Assembly (NCBI GenBank): GCA_018663485.1
Contig: JABJQI010000096.1
Location: 1-21,922 of the forward strand
Direction: 5' to 3'
DNA length: 21,922 bases
From: Opitutia bacterium
Lineage (GTDB): Bacteria; Verrucomicrobiota; Verrucomicrobiia; Opitutales; Coraliomargaritaceae
Shown here: one piece after another, positions 16,948 through 21,922 of the stretch
Layout of the letters: each line of letters opens with the position of its first letter
Position numbering within the stretch: the first letter of the stretch is position 1
Position numbers and translations under genes: made by a program
The notes under the pieces: model-generated
The model's input: only the letters and a program-made list of their open reading frames with translations
What the model was told of the DNA's origin: nothing
Database searches by the model: none

Positions 16948-17004
16948 TTAGTTGAGATTTCGCTGCTTTACTCTGGGGGTGGGGCTTCTATTACCAAAGG
17001 TTGG

Positions 17005-18354
17005 ATGCGAGAAGAAAACACAGTTACAGACTTGGAGGTCGAGGCACTCGTTGAAAAGGGTCAATTAAAGGCGCTTTCTGAGTCTTTGACTTCATGGGCG
17101 AATCCAGAAGTCGGTGATTTGATCCTGCGCTTGGATAAACCCCATCAAGTACTGGTCTATCGTGCATTGCCGCGTGAGCGTGCCGCTGATGTATTTGCCT
17201 ATTTTGAGCCGGAGGACCAAGACGATGTTTTGGCTGCGCTGACTGATGCGGATACGCGTGCATTGTTGGCCGACCTAAGTCCTGATGACAGAACGGCGAT
17301 GCTGGAAGAACTGCCAGCGACTGTGACTCGCCGCTTGATGCAGCTCTTAAGCCCTGAGGATTTGGCGGAGTCGCGCAAGTTGTTGGGTTATCCAGAGGAG
17401 AGTGTAGGGCGTCTGATGACACCAGACTATTTGCGTATTCGCGCGGAGTGGACTTGCGAGCAGGCGCTGGCACATATCCGTAAATTTGGTCGCGACTCTG
17501 AGATTTTCAACATCCTCTACGTTACCGATGCTAGCGGGAAGTTGGTGGATATTGTGCGTATGCGGCGCCTGATGATGACCGAGCCGACGGCGCTGATTCA
17601 AGAGATGTTAAACTATAATTGCGTGAGTATTTCAGCGTATGACGACCGCGAAGTGGCGGTGGAGATGATTCAGCGTTACGACGTCAATGCCCTGCCCGTG
17701 GTCGATTCGGAGGGCGTGTTGCTTGGAATAGTCACAGTGGATGATATTTTGGACGTGGCCGAAGAAGAAGCCACCGAAGATATTCAGAAGGGTGCGGCGG
17801 TAGCGCCTCTGGAGACGCGCTACAGTGTGGCATCACCTGCGCAATTGTTTCGCAAGCGCATTGGTTGGCTGCTAGTGTTGATTTTTGTCAATTTGATTTC
17901 GGCGAGTGTGATTTCCAGTTATGAGGAATTTGTGCTCGAGTTCATCACTTTGGCGCTCTTTATGCCGCTGGTGATTGCGAGTGGTGGTAATTGCGGCGCA
18001 CAGTCGGCCACTTTGATGGTGCGTGCGATTGCGACGGGCGACCTCGAACTGAGTGATTGGCTGATGGCTGTCGGCAAAGAGCTCTTTGTCGGTTTTTTAC
18101 TTGGTATTGCGATGGCAGTGATTGCGGGAATGGTCAGTCAGATTTATGGTGGTGATAGTCACATTGCTTGGATTGTAGGATTGAGTATGATCGCGATCGT
18201 GTTTGTGGCGAATAGCTTCGGCGCCTTGTTGCCGTTTGTGCTGAGCCGCTTAAACGTCGATCCGGCAGCTGCGAGTAGCCCATTAATCACCTCCGTGATG
18301 GATGTACTCGGATTGATCATCTACTTTTCGATCGCGGTGGTCGTGCTGGGCTAG
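17005..18354 (+). CDS. mgtE: Magnesium transporter MgtE
   Basis: This 449-residue inner-membrane Mg2+ channel/transporter is gated by cytoplasmic Mg2+. In order it has an N-terminal MgtE_N helical domain (about 10-135, with the ADVFAYFEPEDQDDVL and LSPDDRTAMLEELP blocks), two CBS domains (about 138-200 and 202-255, the second ending LGIVTVDDILDV), a plug helix, and a five-helix membrane domain (286-449). Pore signatures are PLVIASGGNCGAQSATL (321-337) and DPAAASSPLITSVMD (419-433); D433 corresponds to the ion-selecting Asp of Thermus MgtE. Length is typical (about 450). ATG 17005 is used; no strong Shine-Dalgarno and no recognisable magnesium riboswitch were seen in the 57 bp upstream. Confidence 0.96.
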   Translation: MREENTVTDLEVEALVEKGQLKALSESLTSWANPEVGDLILRLDKPHQVLVYRALPRERAADVFAYFEPEDQDDVLAALTDADTRALLADLSPDDRTAMLEELPATVTRRLMQLLSPEDLAESRKLLGYPEESVGRLMTPDYLRIRAEWTCEQALAHIRKFGRDSEIFNILYVTDASGKLVDIVRMRRLMMTEPTALIQEMLNYNCVSISAYDDREVAVEMIQRYDVNALPVVDSEGVLLGIVTVDDILDVAEEEATEDIQKGAAVAPLETRYSVASPAQLFRKRIGWLLVLIFVNLISASVISSYEEFVLEFITLALFMPLVIASGGNCGAQSATLMVRAIATGDLELSDWLMAVGKELFVGFLLGIAMAVIAGMVSQIYGGDSHIAWIVGLSMIAIVFVANSFGALLPFVLSRLNVDPAAASSPLITSVMDVLGLIIYFSIAVVVLG

Positions 18355-18356
18355 GA

Positions 18357-18473
18357 ATGTGGATCTGTAAGGGATCATTCGACGCTTTGGGTGCGCTGCT
18401 GGATCGCGCAGAGAGCAGCGATGAAAAGGTCGATTTGATCGAAAAAGTCGCGACTGTGAGGCTGAGTGCATAA
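18357..18473 (+). CDS. Possible small protein (38 aa) directly after mgtE
   Basis: An ATG begins two bases after the mgtE stop, and the frame runs 38 codons to TAA at 18471. The product would start Met-Trp-Ile-Cys and continue as one Asp/Glu/Lys-rich amphipathic helix (residues 8-33), without a membrane segment. AGGA lies directly against the ATG, too close for a normal ribosome site, but coupling to mgtE termination is possible. The composition looks protein-like. A chance ORF of this length is quite possible, so this is a candidate only. Confidence 0.3.
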   Translation: MWICKGSFDALGALLDRAESSDEKVDLIEKVATVRLSA

Positions 18474-18484
18474 ATATGAATAAC

Positions 18485-18534
18485 TTTCATTAATACGGAG
18501 CGCATTTTAAATTTCATTCCATCTCATTTTCATT
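18485..18534 (+). promoter_or_regulatory. Three TTTCATT repeats upstream of the Fur-family gene
   Basis: TTTCATT occurs at 18485-18491, 18512-18518 and 18528-18534 (the latter two extend to TTTCATTC), all in one orientation, 89-138 bp before the regulator's ATG. On the other strand these read AATGAAA, which loosely resembles half-sites of Fur-family operators. They could be an autoregulatory operator. There is no perfect inverted repeat, so this is weak. Confidence 0.3.
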
Positions 18535-18622
18535 CGGTGATCGCGTTTGAAGATTGCAGTATTGGACAATATGTGGCGTGAATGAACTTGAACATCAATG
18601 CAGGCCCAGCAGAATAGTTATC

Positions 18623-19060
18623 ATGAATTCTGCTTCCGACAGTTTGATAGAGACTATCCTCGAGCGTATGCGGGCAGAGGGGGGGCGAATCACTCAAAAG
18701 CGGATTCGCATCATCCAAGCCTTAGCCGAATTCGACCATCCGGCGAGTGCTGACAAAATACGGCAGAGCGCAGGGCTGGCGGAAACTGACCTCGTGACTG
18801 TGTATCGCAACTTGGAGGCACTGCATGGCATCGGTGCGGTTCAACGCATACCGCTTGAAAATGGCACACAACTTTTTGAGCTGACTGTTCCCGGCGAGCA
18901 TTACCATCATCTAATTTGTCGCGAGTGTCATCAAGCCGAGCGTTTGGACCTCTGCGTCGGCAAAGAAGTGCTTGGGCGGGCAAAGGCGCATGGATACTCG
19001 CAGATCACGCACGTGATGGAAGTCTACGGCGTGTGTAAAGACTGTGATGATCACAGCTAG
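18623..19060 (+). CDS. Fur-family metal-responsive transcriptional regulator
   Basis: This 145-residue DNA-binding repressor of the Fur superfamily (Fur, Zur or PerR cannot be separated safely) controls metal uptake or oxidative-stress genes. ATG 18623 is chosen because the N-terminal helix and GRITQKRIRIIQAL winged-helix start follow normally; the longer frame from a TTG at 18554 is spacer. Features are the recognition helix around DLVTVYRNLEAL (56-67), the dimerisation domain with H93/H95/H96 (GEHYHHLICREC), and two CxxC zinc pairs C99/C102 and C138/C141. The intact CxxC pairs fit a structural zinc site. A G7 tract lies at 18679-18685 near codon 20. It is convergent with the PGPGW gene. Confidence 0.93.
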   Translation: MNSASDSLIETILERMRAEGGRITQKRIRIIQALAEFDHPASADKIRQSAGLAETDLVTVYRNLEALHGIGAVQRIPLENGTQLFELTVPGEHYHHLICRECHQAERLDLCVGKEVLGRAKAHGYSQITHVMEVYGVCKDCDDHS

Positions 19061-19097
19061 TTCACGCTGCGGGGCTAAAATGAGTCTTCTATCACCT

Positions 19098-19547
19098 TTA
19101 TCGTTGCTTACCTTTGGGCGTTTGCTGAGCTGGCACTTTTAGTGGCGGTTTATTCGCCATGGTGCGGATTTTGTTGAGCGATTTATGGATCACCGATTGG
19201 CGCATCATACGCCGTTCGAGGCGATACTTGCCAGGGAAGTTCGTCATCGTCAGACCGATTAGGATGGTGAGTGCGCCTTGCCCAGGGAGGATCAGTTGCG
19301 CTATTCCGAGGAAAATAAAGAAGACGCCCAATAGATTTTTTAGCAGTGATAGCCCTCGCCAAGGTAGTGGATGTGGGTGAGTGAGGCTGGACGGAGCGCG
19401 ATGATCGCGCGTGAAGTAATTTTCGGGCAACGTGATCACCACGAGCGCCAGTGCGGCGAAGGTGAGTGCAAGTAGGAGGAGCGACAGGCTGCCGAGCAGC
19501 TGTAGCAGTTGCTCGTTGCGGTGTATCCAATCTGTCAGGGCAGTCAT
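19098..19547 (-). CDS. PGPGW-family putative transmembrane protein
   Basis: This 149-residue inner-membrane protein of the PGPGW family has no established function. A first hydrophobic helix spans about 16-40. After a polar, Pro/His-rich loop (41-66), a hydrophobic region spans about 68-104 with a turn at the family motif LILPGQGALTILIGL (85-99; the variant here is PGQG). FPGKYRLERRM follows at 104-114, a basic cytoplasmic stretch, and a Lys/Pro-rich tail. The length is normal. The gene is convergent with the Fur-family regulator, with only 37 bp between stops and no clear terminator there. Confidence 0.85.
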   Translation of the reverse strand: MTALTDWIHRNEQLLQLLGSLSLLLLALTFAALALVVITLPENYFTRDHRAPSSLTHPHPLPWRGLSLLKNLLGVFFIFLGIAQLILPGQGALTILIGLTMTNFPGKYRLERRMMRQSVIHKSLNKIRTMANKPPLKVPAQQTPKGKQR

Positions 19548-19775
19548 GTCGGGCGTTTCTTGCTATAAGGATAACAAAGCCCGACGCATTGTAAACGGGG
19601 TGTTGAGGAATCTATTGATGCGTACGGCAGGGGCCGAGTTCAGGCTGCCAGTATCAGGACAGGCGAAGTGCATTTTCCGTCGGCTTAAATAGGCGCATTA
19701 CAAGGTCACTCATCAGCAAGGCTTGGAGCGCTATTTTGGGGTCGTTCGAAATTTAGTAGAAAAACTGAAAGTATT

Positions 19776-19815
19776 TTGAACGCTTTGGCGACTGGCCCGT
19801 CTATTATACTATAAT
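19776..19815 (+). promoter_or_regulatory. Putative promoter of sRNA copy A
   Basis: A perfect TATAAT at 19810-19815 follows the conserved TTTTGAACG and TGGCCCGTCTATTA blocks. TTGGCG at 19785-19790 is a possible -35 with a long 19-base spacer. TTGAAC at 19776 lies 28 bases from the -10, too far for a standard -35, yet that distance is identical in copy B. Confidence 0.5.
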
Positions 19816-19821
19816 CGTAGT

Positions 19822-19883
19822 TAGATTTTTCATGTGTTTGTTGTTTGTAAACGGCGTCGACTCGAAAGAGTCGGCGCCTTTTT
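19822..19883 (+). ncRNA. Candidate small RNA, copy A (about 62 nt)
   Basis: The start is set about 7 bases after the TATAAT box and the end at the T-run of the terminator. The 5' half is U-rich and probably unstructured (GTTAGATTTTT, GTTTGTTGTTTG); the 3' half is the terminator hairpin. This is the layout of a short trans-acting or sponge RNA, or of an abortive leader. No coding frame fits. A second copy lies at 20473-20533. Confidence 0.5.
19853..19883 (+). terminator. Intrinsic terminator of sRNA copy A
   Basis: An 11-bp stem GGCGTCGACTC / GAGTCGGCGCC (one G-U pair) is closed by a GAAA tetraloop and followed by TTTTT at 19879-19883. It is a textbook rho-independent terminator reading on the plus strand. 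Confidence 0.85.
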
Positions 19884-19964
19884 ATGTTGTGGGTGCTCAT
19901 CTCCGCATAGGCTCTTCGCATGGGACTGGAAAGGGGAGCCTGGCGCACTCGCGCTATTTCACCA

Positions 19965-19995
19965 TTGATCGATTATCCAGCAGTGCTTATATATT
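19965..19995 (+). promoter_or_regulatory. Putative mazG promoter, nearly leaderless
   Basis: TTGATC (19965-19970) is followed after 17 bases by TATATA (19988-19993) or after 19 by TATATT (19990-19995). Transcription would then begin at or within a few bases of the mazG ATG at 20001, implying a leaderless message. This fits the absence of a Shine-Dalgarno sequence there. Confidence 0.4.
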
Positions 19996-20000
19996 TAACT

Positions 20001-20366
20001 ATGAATGACGCTGAGACTCGCTTACAGGAAATCAAAGACCGTTTGCTAGCTTTCGCCAAGGAGCGAGATTGGGAGCAATTTCACAGCCCTAAGAATCTGT
20101 CGATGGCGATTTCGGCGGAGGCCGCCGAGTTGATGGAGCACTTCCTCTGGCAGAGTCCCGAGCAATCACATACAGATGTCGAGGCGACCAAGCTGCGTGC
20201 CAAAGTTGAGGAGGAGTTGGCGGACGTCTTTATCTTCGCAATCGAATTCGCTAACGTCACTGGAATCGACATCGCGGCGATTATTCAGGCGAAAATGCAG
20301 CGAAATGCAGAAAAATATCCAGTCGAGAAAGCCCGCGGTCGAAGTGTTAAGTACACTGAACTGTAG
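20001..20366 (+). CDS. MazG-like nucleotide pyrophosphohydrolase
   Basis: This 121-residue all-alpha NTP pyrophosphatase of the MazG-like/dCTPP1 (RS21-C6) group hydrolyses (d)NTPs to the monophosphate and PPi, cleaning the nucleotide pool. The metal-binding pattern is present: E40xxE43 (SAEAAELMEHF) and E72xxD75 (EEELADVFIFAIEF), 28 residues apart as in the family. Typical flanks are WEQFHSPKNLSMAI before and KMQRNAEKYPVEKARGRSVKY at the C-terminus. ATG 20001 gives family length; the longer frame from 19920 reads through repeat tail. The gene is alone, flanked on both sides by direct copies of a promoter-sRNA-terminator module. Confidence 0.93.
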   Translation: MNDAETRLQEIKDRLLAFAKERDWEQFHSPKNLSMAISAEAAELMEHFLWQSPEQSHTDVEATKLRAKVEEELADVFIFAIEFANVTGIDIAAIIQAKMQRNAEKYPVEKARGRSVKYTEL

Positions 20367-20426
20367 GCACTTGTGGTGCTTGGTAGGCGAGAGACTTGGG
20401 TCGAATTCAAAAAAACCTATACTATT

Positions 20427-20466
20427 TTGAACGTTTAGGCGGTTGGCCCGTCTATTACTATATAAT
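20427..20466 (+). promoter_or_regulatory. Putative promoter of sRNA copy B
   Basis: TTGAAC (20427-20432) and TATAAT (20461-20466) are kept with the same 28-base spacing as in copy A, although the bases just before TATAAT differ by compensating indels. The conserved TGGCCCGTCTATTA lies between them. Confidence 0.5.
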
Positions 20467-20472
20467 CTTTGT

Positions 20473-20533
20473 TAGATTTTTATTAGTTTGTTGTTTGGAA
20501 AAAGCGTCGACTCGAAAGGGACGGCGTTTTTTT
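20473..20533 (+). ncRNA. Candidate small RNA, copy B (about 61 nt)
   Basis: The layout equals copy A: GTTAGATTTTT and GTTTGTTGTTTG are retained, then the terminator hairpin. Sequence differs mainly in the hairpin arms and the base of the stem, while the hairpin itself is preserved. That suggests selection for structure, or at least recent duplication. Confidence 0.5.
20499..20533. terminator. Bidirectional terminator of sRNA copy B
   Basis: The stem AAAAAGCGTC-GACTC / GGGACGGCGTTTTT has a GAAA loop, one A-A mismatch and G-U pairs. Seven T follow on the plus strand (20527-20533), and five A precede it (20499-20503), giving a T-run on the minus strand. It could therefore also end grx transcription, whose stop is about 90 bp away. 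Confidence 0.7.
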
Positions 20534-20622
20534 ATGTTGGGAGCGCCCATCTCCGCATTGGCTGTTCGCGTGCGTGCAGAAAAGTGCCAGACAGGAGTCT
20601 AGCGATCCCAGGGGTTCCGCTC

Positions 20623-20886
20623 CTATAGCCCCAGCTGTGCTTTGACCGCGGGCGCTTGATTGAGTGCGGCTTTGAACTCGCCGATGTCGAAATCGGCGAC
20701 GACGAATTCGCCGTGAACAAAGGTAGGGGTTTTGGTTTGGCTGCTATGCTGGACCATCTGCTCCATGAAGACTTTGTTACTGCGCACTTCGCGAGTTTCG
20801 AGGCGAATGTTATTTGCGCTGAAGAAGCTGAGGGCCTCTGTGCACCAAGGACAGCCGGATTTTATGTAAAGGATTGGTGTATTCAT
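20623..20886 (-). CDS. Glutaredoxin
   Basis: This 87-residue thioredoxin-fold protein reduces disulfides or glutathionylated proteins in the cytoplasm. The redox motif C12-P-W-C15 follows the first beta strand (ILYIKSG), and the cis-Pro motif T53-P54 (KTPTFV) is present. The later GEFVVADFDIGEF replaces the common GG-D/N motif that binds glutathione, so glutathione use is uncertain. The length is typical of class I glutaredoxins. The gene is alone on the minus strand between repeat tail B (20540-20609) and repeat tail C (20953-21033). No convincing promoter was seen upstream. Confidence 0.93.
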   Translation of the reverse strand: MNTPILYIKSGCPWCTEALSFFSANNIRLETREVRSNKVFMEQMVQHSSQTKTPTFVHGEFVVADFDIGEFKAALNQAPAVKAQLGL

Positions 20887-20952
20887 TCGACGACGTTAAA
20901 CTGATACGTTGGGGGAGAGCTACTATAAAATTGTTCGTCAATGAGTCTGCTT

Positions 20953-21033
20953 GGATCGCCCATCTCCGAATTGGCTCTTTGTTTAAAAGAGCGTATGCTG
21001 ATAGAAGCGGTGCCACACGTAGTCTGGCGATCC
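20953..21033 (+). repeat. Repeat element C: tail only, with perfect 8-bp inverted ends
   Basis: The 81-bp element starts GGATCGCC (20953-20960) and ends with its exact complement GGCGATCC (21026-21033). Inside, CATCTCCG and ATTGGCT match modules A and B. A further perfect 7-bp hairpin GCTCTTT / AAAGAGC with loop GTTTA lies at about 20974-20992. AGTCT before the right end matches module B. Promoter and sRNA parts are absent. The folded form would be a branched cruciform or RNA structure. It is not a tRNA (no T-arm motif). Confidence 0.75.
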
Positions 21034-21042
21034 CTGCCCATA

Positions 21043-21076
21043 AAAAAGCCTCGGCGCGTGAACGCCGAGGCTTTTT
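21043..21076. terminator. Strong bidirectional terminator after glgE
   Basis: A perfect 14-bp stem AAAAAGCCTCGGCG / CGCCGAGGCTTTTT with the six-base loop CGTGAA has T-runs on both strands. It lies 24 bp beyond the glgE stop on the minus strand and would end that transcript. It may also insulate the repeat region. Confidence 0.9.
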
Positions 21077-21100
21077 GAAATACTTGCAGTATCGTCGCGC

Positions 21101-21922
21101 CTAGAGTTTGCGGATCTTAAAAATATGCGCGGGACGCACGTGTGGGTTGATCTTGATATAATTACGCGAGCCTTGCCAGGTGAATTCGGCTTCATACGGA
21201 TCGTAGAGGTCGCGCACGGTGAAGCCATCGTGTTCGCCGAGACCAAGGTGCTCGAGCGGCAGATTAATGAATCCGCTCTGTGTGTGCTCCCAGTCCATGT
21301 TGACGATGATCAGAATTTGATCCGAGCAATCCCAATTCTGCTTTAGATAGCAAAGGAAGTGTGGGTTGTCGGAGTCAGCGAAGAACAAGTTGAAGGTGCG
21401 CTGCAGCGCGGGGTGATTGTTGCGGATCGCATTGATTCGCGCGATTTCGCCTTTCAGATTGCCTTGCTTGTCCCAGTCCCACTGCTTGAGCTCGTATTTC
21501 TCGCTGTGGTTGTATTCCTCTTTGCCGGGATAGGGCTCAAAGTCCATCAACTCGTATGCGGGTCCGTAGATGCCGATATTAGACGAGAGTGTGGCTGCTA
21601 ACACATAGCGGCCTAAATATGCGGCGCGGCTGTTGACCTGTAGGTCGTCGTGCAGGATGTCGGGTGTATTGGGCCAGAAATTGGGCCAGAAGTAATCCTT
21701 GGTTTCCGAGGTAGTGAGCTCGGTAAGGTAATCACGCATTTCAGAGGGTGTGTTACGCCAGGTGAAATAAGTGTAACCGTGGGTGAACCCGGCCTTGGCC
21801 AAATTGTATTTACGCTTCGGGCGAGTGAAGGCCTCCGCGAGGAAGATGACTTCGGGGTGCGCCGTTTTAATCTCTAGAATACACCAGTTCCAAAATGGGA
21901 AGGATTTTGTGTGCGGGTTGTC
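21101..21922 (-). CDS. glgE: Alpha-1,4-glucan:maltose-1-phosphate maltosyltransferase (5' part missing)
   Basis: GlgE, a GH13_3 enzyme, transfers maltose from maltose-1-phosphate to growing alpha-1,4-glucan (glycogen-like storage polymer). Only the C-terminal 273 codons are in the window; the frame is open to the right edge, and the TTG at 21802 is not a real start. The visible part begins exactly at the catalytic nucleophile: the first codon is Asp of DNPHTKSFPFW. The acid/base Glu is at residue 30 of the fragment (VIFLAEAFTRP), the same 29-residue distance as D394/E423 of the Streptomyces enzyme. THGYTYFTWRNT, PNTPDIL, AATLSSNIGIYGPAYEL and GKEEYNHSEKYELKQWDWD follow, then the beta-rich C-terminal domain. 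A strong terminator follows. Confidence 0.95.
   Translation of the reverse strand, partial: DNPHTKSFPFWNWCILEIKTAHPEVIFLAEAFTRPKRKYNLAKAGFTHGYTYFTWRNTPSEMRDYLTELTTSETKDYFWPNFWPNTPDILHDDLQVNSRAAYLGRYVLAATLSSNIGIYGPAYELMDFEPYPGKEEYNHSEKYELKQWDWDKQGNLKGEIARINAIRNNHPALQRTFNLFFADSDNPHFLCYLKQNWDCSDQILIIVNMDWEHTQSGFINLPLEHLGLGEHDGFTVRDLYDPYEAEFTWQGSRNYIKINPHVRPAHIFKIRKL

Larger units (their letters stand above)
19772..19920 (+). repeat. Repeat module A (promoter-sRNA-terminator-tail), copy before mazG
   Basis: This block aligns end to end with 20423-20572 beyond mazG, in the same orientation. Shared blocks in order are TATTTTGAACG, TGGCCCGTCTATTA, TATAAT, GTTAGATTTTT, GTTTGTTGTTTG, GCGTCGACTCGAAAG, TTTTTATGTTG and CATCTCCGCAT followed by GGCT-TTCGC. 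Changes are mainly substitutions, with short indels around the TATAAT box. Weaker similarity continues upstream (GCTTGG at 19721, GGTCG near 19739). There is no open reading frame inside. Confidence 0.85.
19548..20000. other. 453-bp non-coding stretch: plain first third, then repeat module A
   Basis: Bases 19548-19702 contain no credible gene, hairpin or promoter that I can see. From about 19703 sequence related to the region after mazG begins, becoming a clear ~150-bp copy at 19772-19920 (module A, listed separately). The last 80 bp before mazG hold its likely promoter. In-frame codons upstream of the mazG ATG are not part of the MazG domain. Confidence 0.6.
20423..20609 (+). repeat. Repeat module B, copy after mazG, with extended tail
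   Basis: Bases 20423-20572 match module A across the whole promoter-sRNA-terminator-tail layout. The tail from 20540 to 20609 also matches 20953-21034: GGAxCGCCCATCTCCG, ATTGGCT at the left and AGTCTxGCGATCCC at the right. Its ends are imperfect inverted repeats (GGAGCGCC against AGCGATCC, 6 of 8 pairs). It stops 14 bp before the end of the grx gene. Confidence 0.85.

Noticed and set aside
18679..18685. G7 tract in the Fur-family gene as a phase-variation switch
   Set aside because: Seven bases is common by chance in a Gly-Gly codon context and a regulator of this kind is rarely phase variable.
20953..21033. tRNA or tmRNA-like gene suggested by 8-bp pairing ends and an inner hairpin
   Set aside because: No T-arm GGTTCGA-type motif, no D-loop GG pattern, no CCA context; and the sequence is shared with repeat modules A and B.
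19772..21033. Integron attC cassette array
   Set aside because: No RYYYAAC/GTTRRRY core pairs, genes lie on opposite strands, and no integrase is visible.

Overview
The window looks like an ordinary chromosomal segment of a free-living bacterium of the Verrucomicrobiota, probably an Opitutales/Puniceicoccaceae-type marine lineage. This is inference, drawn from the gene mix (GlgE, NamZ, PGPGW protein, a VCBS-propeller secretion operon), moderate GC content and few clear Shine-Dalgarno sites. No rRNA, tRNA, CRISPR array, transposase or phage gene was seen.

Layout. At 1-1434 (minus) lie a left-truncated membrane-anchored protein made of exact 32-residue repeats and, just upstream of it, a TatD-family nuclease. 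At 1690-4229 (plus) are thioredoxin reductase, pyridoxamine-phosphate oxidase (PdxH) and a PHP-family histidinol-phosphatase-like hydrolase. At 4442-9662 (plus) is a tightly packed run of exported proteins: an HtrA-like serine protease, an unrecognised 596-residue protein, a 783-residue FG-GAP/VCBS beta-propeller protein, and a 42-codon membrane ORF that starts inside the propeller gene's stop codon. From 16469 down to 9677 (minus) run NUDIX hydrolase, RodA, RNase G/E, glycerate kinase, DUF2062 membrane protein and NamZ-type exo-muramidase; the last three genes overlap and are probably co-translated. At 16606-19060 (plus) are a small unknown protein, the Mg2+ transporter MgtE, a possible 38-codon ORF and a Fur-family regulator, with a convergent PGPGW membrane protein after them. 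The right end carries MazG-like pyrophosphohydrolase (plus), glutaredoxin (minus) and the catalytic C-terminal part of the maltosyltransferase GlgE (minus), which runs off the window.

The most unusual part is 19.7-21.05 kb. Two direct copies of a ~150-bp module flank mazG. Each copy has a TATAAT box, about 60 nt of U-rich sequence and an intrinsic terminator, as expected of a twin small-RNA gene. The module's tail occurs again, in a form bounded by inverted repeats, on the far side of the glutaredoxin gene. mazG and grx are therefore interleaved with three members of one repeat family. The second candidate for something undescribed is the exported protease/596-aa/propeller/small-membrane-protein operon.

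Functionally, the minus-strand block joins peptidoglycan elongation (RodA), RNA decay (RNase G) and peptidoglycan turnover (NamZ). The other recognised genes are housekeeping: thiol redox, vitamin B6, Mg2+ uptake, metal-responsive regulation, nucleotide sanitation and alpha-glucan synthesis.
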